Shown piece by piece: positions 29,291 to 38,546 of a DNA stretch of 56,917 nucleotides. The DNA lies in contig NZ_PPRG01000009.1 in the NCBI RefSeq assembly GCF_002902625.1, forward strand, positions 1-56,917. The letters run 5' to 3'. Source of the DNA: Staphylococcus devriesei (lineage in GTDB: Bacteria > Bacillota > Bacilli > Staphylococcales > Staphylococcaceae). How positions within the stretch are numbered: the first letter of the stretch is position 1; every line of letters starts with the position of its first letter. The translations under genes were made by a program, and so were the position numbers. Below the pieces are notes generated by a model. It worked only from the letters and a program-made list of their open reading frames with translations. It searched no databases and was not told the DNA's origin.

Positions 29291-30006
29291 GAGTTATACC
29301 CTCTTTCAATATATGATTCATAGAAGCTTTGTAAGACTGAAATGATGAAACATATTACCCAATACATAACCGCTACAAGGATGTAAATTGTAAAATATTC
29401 ATATGTTGTAGAAGCCACTTCTTGAGCTTTACGGAACATTTCTGCCACTAAGATAAACCCTAATAAAGATGTATCTTTGATTAAACTTAAGAATGTATTA
29501 CCTAAAGCAGGAATTGAAACTCTAATTGCTTGAGGTAAAATAATTCTTTGGATAGTTTGACGATAGTTCATTCCAATTGAATAAGCCGCTTCAGTTTGGC
29601 CTTTAGGGATTGAAATAATACCACCACGGATAATCTCTGAAGCGTAGGCACCGACATTTAGAGATAAACCAATAATTGCTGAAAGCACTGATGATAGTGT
29701 CCATTGTTCGTCGGCGTTACCAGTCATCAATCGACCTAACTCCGGAATACCATAAAAGATAATAAACAATTGCACAATCATTGGTGTCCCACGAATAATT
29801 GAGACATAAACACGTGCGATGCCTTTTAATATTTTACTTGTAGAAATGCGCATTAACGCTGTAAATAAAGCAATAATTAATCCTAAGATAAATGTAACGA
29901 TAGTAATTGGAATTGAGTATTTAACTAATCCTTCCAACATTGGCCCGAATGCTTGGCTTGCCGCGTCAAGTGCATGTTGTTGTTCACTATTTAGGCTCAG
30001 AAACAT
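29287..30006 (-). CDS. tcyB: Cystine/amino acid ABC transporter permease
   Basis: A 239-residue permease of the HisMQ type with about five membrane segments and the EAA loop ([28 protein letters not shown]). ATG 30006 overlaps the tcyA stop by 20 bases; a TTG at 30015 is a weaker option. It forms the membrane channel with the ATPase that overlaps its 3' end. Translational coupling across all three genes is likely. Confidence 0.87.
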   Translation of the reverse strand: MFLSLNSEQQHALDAASQAFGPMLEGLVKYSIPITIVTFILGLIIALFTALMRISTSKILKGIARVYVSIIRGTPMIVQLFIIFYGIPELGRLMTGNADEQWTLSSVLSAIIGLSLNVGAYASEIIRGGIISIPKGQTEAAYSIGMNYRQTIQRIILPQAIRVSIPALGNTFLSLIKDTSLLGFILVAEMFRKAQEVASTTYEYFTIYILVAVMYWVICFIISVLQSFYESYIERGYNS

Positions 30007-30781
30007 TTTCACCAAACCATTTCTTACCGATTTTAGCTAATTCGCCATTTTCTTTAAGTTTTTTAATACCATCATTGAAATCAGAAACTACTTTTTTATC
30101 TACATCTTTATTGAATGTAAATGCTGATTTATTTTGTTCTGCATTACCTTCAATTGATTTAATTTTAGCGTTAGGCTTTTGTTTTTTATAATCTAAATAA
30201 GATAAGCTATCGTTGAATGTTCCATCAACACGGTTAGATAATAATAAGTCCATAGATTGGTTGAAACCATCTACTTTAGTAACATCTGCACCTTTATCTT
30301 TCGCTAATTTACCATAGTTAGATGTGAATGTTTGCGCCAATTTTTTGCCTTTTACATCGTCAAATGATTTAATATCTTTTTCATTTTCACGTACTACTAA
30401 CACTGCACTTGAATAAGTGTAAGGGTCAGAGAATTTATATTTTCTTTCTCTATCTTTATTAATACCTACTTGGTTAGCAATAACATCGAAACGTTTAGCA
30501 TCTAAACCTGCGAACATTGAATCCCATGAAGTTTCATTAAATTTAAGTTTATAGCCTTTTTCTTTAGCTACTGCTTTAATTACATCAATATCATAACCTG
30601 TTAATTCGTCTTGTTTATTATGATAAGTGAATGGTGCGTATGTACCTTCAGTACCCACCTTCAATGTTTTGTTATCGCTACTGCTTGATTTAGAATCACT
30701 GTTTTTATCAGATGAGCCCCCGTTGCCACAAGCCGCTAATACAAAGATAAGTGCTAAAGCAACAAATAAAAGTCTTTTCAT
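29987..30781 (-). CDS. tcyA: Cystine/amino acid ABC transporter substrate-binding lipoprotein
   Basis: A 264-residue SBP_bac_3 lipoprotein with lipobox LAAC (Cys18). It has the typical TLKVGTEGTYAPFTYHNKQDELTGYDIDV opening (split here by family motifs GTEGTYAPF and GYDIDVIKAVA). It binds the substrate outside the membrane and delivers it to TcyB. GGAGG precedes the ATG and a sigma-A promoter lies at 30827-30855. Confidence 0.88.
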   Translation of the reverse strand: MKRLLFVALALIFVLAACGNGGSSDKNSDSKSSSSDNKTLKVGTEGTYAPFTYHNKQDELTGYDIDVIKAVAKEKGYKLKFNETSWDSMFAGLDAKRFDVIANQVGINKDRERKYKFSDPYTYSSAVLVVRENEKDIKSFDDVKGKKLAQTFTSNYGKLAKDKGADVTKVDGFNQSMDLLLSNRVDGTFNDSLSYLDYKKQKPNAKIKSIEGNAEQNKSAFTFNKDVDKKVVSDFNDGIKKLKENGELAKIGKKWFGENVSEPK

Positions 30782-30826
30782 CTACCTTTACCTCCATATT
30801 CCTATTAAATTAGTCAGAATAAATTA

Positions 30827-30855
30827 ATTCTAATCTCATAGGTAGGAATAGTCAA
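30827..30855 (-). promoter_or_regulatory. Promoter of tcyABC
   Basis: Minus-strand -35 TTGACT (30850-30855), a 17-base spacer and -10 TAGAAT (30827-30832). TAGGAATA occurs beside it at 30843-30850, and TAGGAATA again in the leader on the minus strand; these may be regulator half-sites, but this is unproven. Confidence 0.65.
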
Positions 30856-30912
30856 TATTATTTTAAATCTTTCTAAGCGTTCATGTTCAGAGCGTTTGGA
30901 TATTACATAAAT

Positions 30913-30967
30913 AAACGTCCACATTATGCGTTTCATTCCTTGTAATGAACTACATAAGTGAACGTTT
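30913..30967 (-). terminator. Long hairpin between the MFS pump gene and tcyA
   Basis: A nested inverted repeat with outer arms AAACGTCCAC and GTGAACGTTT (one mismatch) and an inner TTTCATT/AATGAA pairing. It sits right after the MFS stop and probably ends that transcript. Confidence 0.6.
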
Positions 30968-30975
30968 CTAATCAT

Positions 30976-32427
30976 CTACTGCGAATCTTTGAGAGATTCA
31001 GCGTTAATTTTCTTTTTACTTTTTATGAAAAATGTCAGCAATAAACTGATTACTGTAATGACTACAGCAAACAAGAAGCCTGAATGATAACCATGTAACA
31101 TAGCATCAGTTTGAATTTGACCAGCCATTTCTTTCTTGTTCATTCCTTGATAATCACTCATCGTAGGAGCAAAGTTTTTACTTGCAACACTTAAGATTGT
31201 TATTAACCCGGCCGTGCCAATTGAGCCAGCAATTTGTTCAACTGTATTAGTCATTGATGAACCATGTGCATTTAATTCTGGAGTTAATTGATTCATTGTG
31301 TGTGTCATAATAGGCATTAATCCGAGCGCTATACCAATCATACGAATTGCGTAGACGGTTGCTAGCATAACTATAGATGTATGCTCGTCCATAACCACAA
31401 AATAGGTTGTCGTGATAATAACGATAATCATACCAATAATTGCAAGCACTTTAGCGCCAAATTTTTCATATAACCAACCTGAGATAAGTGACATAATTGC
31501 CATTACGATAGCGCCTGGTAGTAGAATTAATCCTGAATCTACAGCCTTACGTCCTAATAAGTTTTGAACAAACATTGGTAGAACTGTTTCAGAACCAATC
31601 ATAGAAATCATTGTAGCACCCATAATTGCAATTCCTACGGCAAATTCTCTATTTTTAAAGACTTTAAAACTTAATAGTGGTGTTTCAAGACGTTCTTGTC
31701 TCCAAATAAATAAGGATACTAAGACAATACCTCCTATGATTGTCGTTAATACGATTGGATCATTCCAACCATCATTGGAGATTGAGCTAACGCCATATAG
31801 TAATCCACCGAAACCTAAAACAGATAAAGTGATGGATATTATATCGATAGGCGCCTTAACTTTAGTACCTACGTTTTTAATAATTTTAAGTGCGACTAGA
31901 AACGTAATAGCTGAAATAGGCGCTACCACATGGAATAAAGATCTCCAGTTTAAATATTCAACCAGATATCCAGATAAAGTTGGCCCTATCGCTGGCGCCA
32001 ATCCAATAACCAAACCAAATACTCCCATATATTTACCACGCTCATGTGGCTCAAATATATCGAGAATTGTGGTCATCATTAATGGCATCATAATACCGGA
32101 GCCCATCGCTTGGATAATACGAGCTATTAATAATATCGTAAAGTTTGGGCTAAATCCTCCTAATATCGTTCCTATGAAAAATATAATAATCCCTGTTAGG
32201 AATACCTGTCTTGTCGTGTAACGTTGGATAATAAAAGCTGATAATGGAATTACAACCCCATTAGTTAATAAGAAGGCCGTCGTCAACCATTGAACTTGTG
32301 AATAGGCGATATTGAAATCTTTCATAATACTTGGCAAGGCAGTAGTTAGCAAAGTTTCATTTAGTAAGCCAAAGAACCCTCCAAGTAACATCGTAAATAT
32401 CATGGTTAACTTTCTTCTATAGGACAT
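30976..32427 (-). CDS. MFS multidrug efflux transporter, DHA2 (EmrB/QacA) type
   Basis: A 483-residue major facilitator with about 14 membrane segments. DHA2 motifs: NETLLTTALPSIMKDFNIAYSQVQWLTTAFLL at the start and the motif C region GPTLSGYLVEYLNWRSLF. Such pumps export drugs or toxic compounds in exchange for protons. GGAGG precedes the ATG. It is divergent from the 37-residue gene at 32585. The substrate cannot be told from sequence. Confidence 0.85.
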   Translation of the reverse strand: MSYRRKLTMIFTMLLGGFFGLLNETLLTTALPSIMKDFNIAYSQVQWLTTAFLLTNGVVIPLSAFIIQRYTTRQVFLTGIIIFFIGTILGGFSPNFTILLIARIIQAMGSGIMMPLMMTTILDIFEPHERGKYMGVFGLVIGLAPAIGPTLSGYLVEYLNWRSLFHVVAPISAITFLVALKIIKNVGTKVKAPIDIISITLSVLGFGGLLYGVSSISNDGWNDPIVLTTIIGGIVLVSLFIWRQERLETPLLSFKVFKNREFAVGIAIMGATMISMIGSETVLPMFVQNLLGRKAVDSGLILLPGAIVMAIMSLISGWLYEKFGAKVLAIIGMIIVIITTTYFVVMDEHTSIVMLATVYAIRMIGIALGLMPIMTHTMNQLTPELNAHGSSMTNTVEQIAGSIGTAGLITILSVASKNFAPTMSDYQGMNKKEMAGQIQTDAMLHGYHSGFLFAVVITVISLLLTFFIKSKKKINAESLKDSQ

Positions 32428-32584
32428 AATTGACCTCCAATCTGATTTATATCGAAATATATTTGACCATTATACAGATTTCAACTTATATTGCATTAAA
32501 AATGTTTATATACTTAAATCGTAATAATTCCTATTTACATTTTTACTATTTACCCTTATACTTTTTAAAAAGGAGGAATCAAAT

Positions 32585-32698
32585 ATGAAACAAGATGTAC
32601 AAACAGCACGTCGCAATTTGAATAGTCCTAATATTAAAACACGTAAGCGCGCGCTAAAAATTATCAAACAACATAAACGTAATCGTAAATCAGCATAA
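32585..32698 (+). CDS. 37-aa basic protein, putative metal-homeostasis peptide family
   Basis: A frame from ATG 32585, with AAGGAGG seven bases upstream, coding MKQDVQTARRNLNSPNIKTR and then KRALKIIKQHKRNRKSA. It is very basic. Similar short proteins in Bacilli carry the database name 'putative metal homeostasis protein'; I know of no solid function. The strong ribosome site, a downstream hairpin and the conserved position between the efflux pump and gpmA support a real gene. Confidence 0.72.
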   Translation: MKQDVQTARRNLNSPNIKTRKRALKIIKQHKRNRKSA

Positions 32699-32735
32699 TA
32701 TACCCTTTTCTTCCATAAATAACTCCTATTACAAA

Positions 32736-32792
32736 TAAGAGCGGGAGAACACAAACTATTGTACATACAAAAGTTGTGTTCCCTCGCTCTAT
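32736..32792. terminator. Hairpin between the small basic protein gene and gpmA
   Basis: An imperfect inverted repeat AGAGCGGGAGAACACAAAC/GTTGTGTTCCCTCGCTCT between convergent genes. The T-tracts are weak, so termination is inferred from position. Confidence 0.6.
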
Positions 32793-32836
32793 CCATTTAA
32801 ACGTCTCTCATTTTAATTAATACATCTCATTACTAT

Positions 32837-33523
32837 TTATAAATAATAATGATCAGTTACATTTAAGTGCTCATCTAGTTCATAAATGAGTGGTGCACCT
32901 GTTTTAATTTCATAACCGACAATATCTTCATCTGAAACATTATCTAAATACTTAATTAATGCACGAATTGAATTACCGTGAGCGGCCACTAACACAGTTT
33001 CTCCATCTAATAAGTGTTGTGAAATCTTATCTGTCCAAATAGGAACCACACGTTCTAAAGTCGTTTTTAGACTTTCTGAATATGGCATCATACGGTGATC
33101 CAAGTGGCGATAACGTCGATCTTTCAAGTAAGATTCACGTTGTTCTTCAGTTTGCGCTGGAGGTTTTACATCATAAGAACGACGCCATTGATGTACTTGT
33201 TCTTCCCCAAACTCTTTACGTGCTTCATCTTTATTAAGACCTTGTAATTTACCATAGTGTCGTTCATTTAGACGCCAACTTTTATGCACTGGAATCCATT
33301 CTTGGTCTGATTCCGCTAAAAGATATTGTGTTGTTTCTAATGCTCTTGTTAATAATGAAGTAAAAGCAACATCAATTTCAATTCCACTTTCTTTTAACTT
33401 ACGACCAGACGTAATAGCTTCATTTCTACCTTGTTCAGATAATTGGACATCTTCCCAACCAGTAAATAAATTTTTAGCGTTCCATTCGCTTTGCCCATGA
33501 CGACATAAAATTAGCTTTGGCAT
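32837..33523 (-). CDS. gpmA: 2,3-bisphosphoglycerate-dependent phosphoglycerate mutase
   Basis: A 228-residue histidine phosphatase-superfamily enzyme. It starts PKLILCRHGQSEWNAKNLFT with the phosphorylated His in RHG, and has SWRLNERHYGKLQGLNK and the second catalytic His in VAAHGNSIRAL. It interconverts 3- and 2-phosphoglycerate in glycolysis. ATG 33523 gives the family's length and follows GGAAGGTG; an in-frame start three codons earlier is less likely. The 400-base gap upstream (33524-33932) holds no gene I can see. Confidence 0.94.
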   Translation of the reverse strand: MPKLILCRHGQSEWNAKNLFTGWEDVQLSEQGRNEAITSGRKLKESGIEIDVAFTSLLTRALETTQYLLAESDQEWIPVHKSWRLNERHYGKLQGLNKDEARKEFGEEQVHQWRRSYDVKPPAQTEEQRESYLKDRRYRHLDHRMMPYSESLKTTLERVVPIWTDKISQHLLDGETVLVAAHGNSIRALIKYLDNVSDEDIVGYEIKTGAPLIYELDEHLNVTDHYYL

Positions 33524-33844
33524 ATAAGACACCTTCCTGTACGTTAGTTTAGGGTGTGTTACTTAATTTTTGAACACATCACCACTAAACTCATCTTTTT
33601 AATATCGTTGTGCTAAGAAACTGAATACTTTTTCTATTTATTAATTTTATTATAAAACTATTTCAGTTATTTTCATAATAAAGGCGTTTATTCTTTTTCT
33701 TGGAATATATGTCTTACATTTGTCATGTTTGTTATGTGTGCTTTATTTCTGAAATCTATTTTTGATTTGGTGGTAACCTATGACATCTTTTGCGATGTTA
33801 TAGTGAGTTTACCGTAATTGATCTCAAAGTTTATTGGGGTACAA

Positions 33845-33875
33845 GGTTGGGACACCGTTTATCGATTTTCCAGAG
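33845..33875 (+). repeat. Degenerate copy of short hairpin repeat
   Basis: GGTTGGGACACCGTTTATCG matches the left arm and loop (other orientation) of the terminator-like hairpin at 52330-52364; a further copy lies at 23424-23450. It stands in the untranslated leader of the SceD/IsaA-like gene. Confidence 0.5.
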
Positions 33876-33932
33876 TATAAATTAATAATATCCCATCCTC
33901 ATCAAACCAATTACTAAAGGAGAACTTTATTT

Positions 33933-34340
33933 ATGAAGAAATCAATATTTGCTTTAATGACAATGGTATCTTTAGGTGCCGCAGGTTTAGAATCAGGTCA
34001 AGCTCATGCGAGTGAAGCCACACCTAATCAATATAATCAACAATCAAGTGTGACAACGACTAATACAAATAATACTTCAAATGATAGTACATCTTCTGTC
34101 TACCAACGCTTTATCGCGGCTGGCGGGACTCAAGAACTTTGGGAAAAGGTAGTCTTACCTGAATCTAGTGGTAATCCAAATGCTTCAAATGGTCAATATC
34201 ATGGTTTAGGCCAAACGAATCAATCATGGGGTTATGGTTCCGTAGAAACCCAAACTAAAGGTATGATTCAATACGCTAAAGAACGTTATGGCTCAATCGA
34301 AGCAGCCATTAGTTTTAGAGAAGCTAATGGTTGGTGGTAA
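33933..34340 (+). CDS. Secreted SceD/IsaA-like lytic transglycosylase domain protein
   Basis: A 135-residue exported protein with a signal peptide cleaved after AHA (residue 26) and a Ser/Thr/Asn-rich linker (27-57). The C-terminal domain WEKVVLPESSGNPNASNGQY to ISFREANGWW matches the catalytic end of staphylococcal IsaA/SceD proteins, with the Glu of LPESSG in place. These cleave peptidoglycan in the wall. It is shorter than IsaA or SceD (about 230 residues). AAAGGAG precedes the ATG, and a strong terminator follows. WalKR control is typical of the family, but I found no convincing box. Confidence 0.83.
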   Translation: MKKSIFALMTMVSLGAAGLESGQAHASEATPNQYNQQSSVTTTNTNNTSNDSTSSVYQRFIAAGGTQELWEKVVLPESSGNPNASNGQYHGLGQTNQSWGYGSVETQTKGMIQYAKERYGSIEAAISFREANGWW

Positions 34341-34398
34341 ACGAATTGATAGAGTGACTAAAAATAAATAAAATACAGTTTCAGTCAATACTACACAA

Positions 34399-34440
34399 AA
34401 GAGGCTAGAACATGTCGAATCGAAAATGTTCTAGCCTCTT
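34399..34440. terminator. Bidirectional terminator
   Basis: A perfect 15-bp stem (34399-34413 with 34426-34440) between the convergent transglycosylase-like and CDF genes. Confidence 0.9.
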
Positions 34441-34473
34441 CTATGTATACATACAAAATTTTTCAACTTCATT

Positions 34474-35358
34474 CTATTTAGTATCTGAATTAACTAATGT
34501 GTCCGGTTCTGGATGTACATAGACTGAGGAAATACCTTTACTATGTAAATGTTCTTCTACTTTATCGCAAATTTCATGAGCTTGTTGTAATGATAAATGA
34601 GCATCCACTACTATTGTGACGTCTAAAAATATACTGCTTCCATGATAACGGCCTTTAAGATTATTAACACCTTTCACTTCTTCTACCTCTAACACTTCAT
34701 CACGGTATTCTTCTAAATCTTTTTCATTAAATCCATCACTAAGTGTGAAGATAGATGTTCTAAAAATACCAAACCCCGTGTAGATAATCAGTAGCCCTAA
34801 TACAGTAGCTAAAATAACATCGACAATGGGTAAACCAAATTGAGTAAATACTAAACCAATTGCGGTACCAATACTTACTAAGCCATCTGACAAATTATCT
34901 TTAGCAGCAGAATCTAATGAACTACTTTTTGTTCTTTTAGCTAAACGATGATTGATGGCATAAACCCCAATCATCACTATCCCACTAATCAAACTCACTA
35001 CAATTGTAATAACGCTTGGAGTATGGTGTCCATTTGTTAGAATGTGGGGAGCATTTTTAATAACAACTTGTAGACCCACAAACATAATAATAAACGACAC
35101 TAATAACGTTGAAATATTCTCAGATTTCAAGTGACCATAAGGATGGTTCTTATCTGCTGGTTTAATTGAAATTTTAAGGCCAACGATTACTGCAAGGGAG
35201 ACAATAATATCTGTCATATTATTCAATGCATCTGCTCTAACCGCTGCTGAATCATAAATAAAACCAGTAATATATTTAGAAACAGAAAGAATAATATATA
35301 CTACTAAACTTAAGTAAGCCCCTCTTTGAGCCAATTTAAGATTTTCACTCTGAGTCAT
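34474..35358 (-). CDS. Cation diffusion facilitator (CDF) family metal exporter
   Basis: A 294-residue CDF protein with six membrane segments and a C-terminal cytoplasmic ferredoxin-like domain. The membrane metal site residues are visible: AAVRADALNNMTDI in segment 2 and SLDSAAKDNLSDG in segment 5. It should export Zn2+, Mn2+ or Fe2+ in exchange for H+. The site reads N/D in helix 2, D in helix 5, closer to MntE/FieF-like than to classical zinc HD-HD, so the metal is open. AAGGTGG precedes the ATG. Confidence 0.85.
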   Translation of the reverse strand: MTQSENLKLAQRGAYLSLVVYIILSVSKYITGFIYDSAAVRADALNNMTDIIVSLAVIVGLKISIKPADKNHPYGHLKSENISTLLVSFIIMFVGLQVVIKNAPHILTNGHHTPSVITIVVSLISGIVMIGVYAINHRLAKRTKSSSLDSAAKDNLSDGLVSIGTAIGLVFTQFGLPIVDVILATVLGLLIIYTGFGIFRTSIFTLSDGFNEKDLEEYRDEVLEVEEVKGVNNLKGRYHGSSIFLDVTIVVDAHLSLQQAHEICDKVEEHLHSKGISSVYVHPEPDTLVNSDTK

Positions 35359-35504
35359 TCAGTTAACCACCTTAAACGCTTTAATATCAATAGTATGAAC
35401 CGTAGAAAATCTAATGACAACGTTTTTTAAATTCTATATTTTTTATATAAATAAGCTAATTAATTTTTTAGCAAAACCTAACTTTCTGAAAGTTTGTAAT
35501 AAGA

Positions 35505-35730
35505 AAGAGTGGTGGTTAAAACAAAATAATTAGGCTTTAAATAGAGTCTAACGATGAACAAAAACTAGATATTATCTTTAAGTCTATAGTCGGGCAGTAG
35601 TTGTCTGAAATGAAGATATGTTCGAACCCCACTTTCTTCATTCCTAGTCAACCTTGCCGGGGTGGGACGACGAAATCTTTGAAATTACATAAGATTTCTG
35701 TCCCACTCCCAAGATTTCTGTTCCGCTCTC
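35505..35730 (-). repeat. Two-hairpin intergenic repeat, copy B (long form)
   Basis: Inverse orientation to copy A. It includes the GTGGGAC...GTCCCAC and CTAGGAATGAAGA hairpins and a further upstream section with GAACAAAAAC shared with copy C. It starts right at the gtrA-like stop. It fills most of the gap 35359-35729, where I see no gene. Confidence 0.8.
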
Positions 35731-36110
35731 TAATCTCTTAAAATCCATTTTGATAATATAAATGTAATAGGAATGGTAACGATTAATCCTACAAATGGAG
35801 CAATTTCAGATGGAAAATTAAACCATCTTACGAAGATATATAATAGAAGTGTTTGCGTTCCCATATTCACTACTTGGGTAATTGGAAAGCTTAAAAATTT
35901 CTTCAATGTTGGTTTTACTTTATAAACAAAATAACAATTTAAATAATAAGAAATAATAAAACTTACTATAAAACCAATAATGTGACTGATCATATAATTA
36001 ACATTTAGTAACTTCAATAAGATTAAATACGTAATATAATAATCTAGCGTATTAATCCCACCCACTATGACGAATTTAATGATTTCATAGTGTGTTTGCG
36101 TTAGCTTCAT
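35730..36110 (-). CDS. GtrA-family membrane protein
   Basis: A 126-residue protein with four membrane segments. It begins EIIKFVIVGGINTLDYYITY-like (IKFVIVGGINTLDYY), the GtrA/DPMS signature, and has SFIISYYLNCYFVY in segment 2-3. Such proteins help move lipid-linked sugars across the membrane for teichoic acid or polysaccharide glycosylation. No glycosyltransferase partner lies beside it. AAAGGAG precedes the ATG. Confidence 0.85.
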   Translation of the reverse strand: MKLTQTHYEIIKFVIVGGINTLDYYITYLILLKLLNVNYMISHIIGFIVSFIISYYLNCYFVYKVKPTLKKFLSFPITQVVNMGTQTLLLYIFVRWFNFPSEIAPFVGLIVTIPITFILSKWILRD

Positions 36111-36405
36111 AATTATGCTCCTTTGTAGTCTGTTTAAGATTTATTAATTTGTTTATTTTCTTCATACAAATAGAAAGTATCTGTATATTGAATATGTTAA
36201 CAGTTCAAAATATATTATAATCACTATACGCTAAATTGCCTAGCTTAGATATAGAATTGATTATAAATCAAATCTACTATAAAACTCTTAAACTTATATA
36301 CGTTATAATAATTAAGAATATTAGGTAATTTTTAAAATTGCTTAAAAATAAATAATGATGTCACATGTTTTATCATCTTTAAAATATTAAGAAGTGACTG
36401 TACAT

Positions 36406-37550
36406 ATGAATCTCAATCATATCGTTATCGCAACAGATTCGTTTAAAGAAAGCATGTCAGCTAAACAAGCGGGATTAGCTATTCAACAAGGTTTCACTAA
36501 TGTATTCAAAGATACTGTTAGCTTTGACATTATACCTATGGCCGATGGTGGTGAAGGGACGACAGACGCTTTAAAGGAAGCACTTCATGCTCAATCACAT
36601 ACCGTTAAAGTTCACGACCCTTTATATCGTGAAATTAAAGCCAGTTATGCACGTTCACAAGATGATACAGTGGCTATTATTGAAATGGCAGCAGCTGCTG
36701 GTTTAGATTTAATTTCTAAAGAAAAACGTAATCCTTTAATAACCACAACTTACGGTGTAGGCGAGCTTATTTTAGATGCATTAGATTATGGGGTATCAAA
36801 GATTATCCTTGGTATTGGTGGCAGTGCTATCAATGATGGCGGTAGTGGCATGTTAAGTGCGTTAGGCGTTAAATTTCTTGATGCTAATCATGTCCCTTTA
36901 AAACCAGGTGGAGAACAACTTGCTAACCTAGCACACATTGATGTGTCATCATTAGATAAACGTCTTGAAAACGTACACTTTGAAGTTGCTTGTGATGTGA
37001 CTAATCCGCTATTAGGTACAAATGGGCAACAGCCGTTTATGGTCCTCAAAAAGGTGCAACTCAAAAGATGATACCAAAGTTGGATTCCGCTCTAACAAAC
37101 TATCATGCTATGATAGAACAAGAACTACACATACATGTAAAAGATATCCCTGGCGCTGGAGCTGCTGGAGGATTAGGTGCAGGTATTCTTGCTTTCTTTA
37201 ATGCCTCATTATCTAAAGGTATAGACATCGTGCTACAGGAGACCCACTTTTCAGAAAGAGTGAAAGATGCCGATTTAGTTATTACCGGTGAAGGTAAGAT
37301 GGATGCGCAAACGATTTATGGCAAGGCGCCAATCGGGGTAGCTAAAGCTGCGAAAGCCTATCATATTCCAGTCATTGCCCTGTGTGGTAGCTTAGGTGAA
37401 GATTATCAAGCCGTTTATCAACATGGTATCGATAGTGTGTTTAGCATTATTGAACAACCTGAGGATATCGCTATGCTCTTGGATAATGGTGAACGTAATT
37501 TAACACACACTGCTGAAAATGTCGCAAGAGTACTTAAACAGTTAACTTAA
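36406..37550 (+). pseudogene. glxK: Glycerate kinase, 1-base frameshift
   Basis: The two frames 36406-37071 and 37068-37550 together form one glycerate kinase (GlxK type, about 380 residues). The N-terminal part has VIATDSFKESMSAKQAG and ILGIGGSAINDGGSGML; the C-terminal part has IPGAGAAGGLGAGILAF and VITGEGKMDAQT. At 37024-37026 one base is missing. Shifting the frame there restores ATAVYGPQKGATQKMIP, the family sequence, in place of the out-of-frame QQPFMVLKK. The enzyme phosphorylates glycerate. AAGAAGTG precedes ATG 36406. A sequencing slip cannot be excluded, but other lesions nearby make decay plausible. Confidence 0.92.
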
Positions 37551-37576
37551 ACTATTAAATAGAAGAGGTGACTATC

Positions 37577-38353
37577 ATGAAACGAACAGATAAGTATAAA
37601 GATTCATATAAATATGATGAACAATATCGCAAGCGTAATCGTCAAAGTAACGAGGAACGTTATCGTCAAGAACGTCGACATGATGAAGAAGCATATCGTC
37701 GCAACGAAGGCCGTTATCGTGACGAGGATCCAAGATATCGTGATAACAACTATGAACGTGAAAGAGACAATCGCCGTGATGAGTATGACCGTGATGGCAA
37801 TCGCTATTATAATGAACGTGACTTTAGACGTGAACTACAATTAGAAGAAGAAAACGAGAAAAATAGAAAATCTAAAAAGTGGTTAATCGCTATTATTACT
37901 ATCTTAGTTATCATTCTAGCAGTCTTTGCGACGCGAGCTTTACTCAATCATAATGGTGGTAGTAATGAACAAGCAACAGATACATCAAATGATAATAACG
38001 TATCGAAAAACTATCAAAAAGAAGTCGAAAACCAAAGCGACGATATTAAAAAACAAGTTGAAGACGCTAAAAATGATATTAAAGAGAAAGTCGATACAGA
38101 TGGTCGTATTAAACAACTTCAAGATGAGATTAATAATTTAAAAAATAATGAGCAAAATGGTGAAGATTCAAAATTAACTAAGTTCTATCAAGAACAAGTA
38201 GATAAGTTGAAAGAAGCCAATAACGCACAACAAAATAATGAAAACGAAAGTAAAGTGAATGATTTATTAAATGATGTAAATACAAAATTCGAAGACATTA
38301 AAGAAAAACTAAATAGTATTCTTAATGGATCAAATGATACTACGTCACAATAG
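37577..38353 (+). CDS. Unrecognised membrane protein with charged N-terminus and coiled coil
   Basis: A 258-residue protein. Residues 1-95 are extremely rich in R, D, E, Y and N (repeats such as RYRDEDPRYRDNNYER). One membrane segment follows (about 103-124, WLIAIITILVIILAVFA). Then an outside region rich in N/D/E/K with predicted coiled coil (about 150-255). The N-terminus is probably cytoplasmic. ATG 37577 follows GAGGTGA; a GTG at 37568 lies within that site. It sits 27 bases after the glycerate kinase frame. I do not recognise a family and assign no function. Confidence 0.75.
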   Translation: MKRTDKYKDSYKYDEQYRKRNRQSNEERYRQERRHDEEAYRRNEGRYRDEDPRYRDNNYERERDNRRDEYDRDGNRYYNERDFRRELQLEEENEKNRKSKKWLIAIITILVIILAVFATRALLNHNGGSNEQATDTSNDNNVSKNYQKEVENQSDDIKKQVEDAKNDIKEKVDTDGRIKQLQDEINNLKNNEQNGEDSKLTKFYQEQVDKLKEANNAQQNNENESKVNDLLNDVNTKFEDIKEKLNSILNGSNDTTSQ

Positions 38354-38381
38354 TTATTCATATATTTCAATATACTATGTT

Positions 38382-38414
38382 CTCCACAGTCGGATTAGTA
38401 GTCTAACTGTGGAG
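38382..38414 (+). terminator. Terminator after the charged membrane protein gene
   Basis: CTCCACAGT/ACTGTGGAG stem followed by TTTATTTATTTT. Confidence 0.7.
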
Positions 38415-38546
38415 TTTATTTATTTTCAATTATTCTAGATTTCAATACATATTTAAATTTATAAATTACAAACACTGCAAAAACCTATATAATATAGCCA
38501 TAAAAACTTATATAATATAATTGTATACACTTTAAGGAGAACAATT

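Noticed and set aside
33533..33932. A cyclic di-AMP or other riboswitch before the SceD/IsaA-like gene
   Set aside because: The leader is long and has an eroded hairpin, but I could not match any conserved riboswitch core. The WalR-like half-sites were too weak.
38480..38525. Direct repeats TATATAATATA as a functional operator
   Set aside because: They are simple AT-rich sequence in a promoter region and likely arise by chance.
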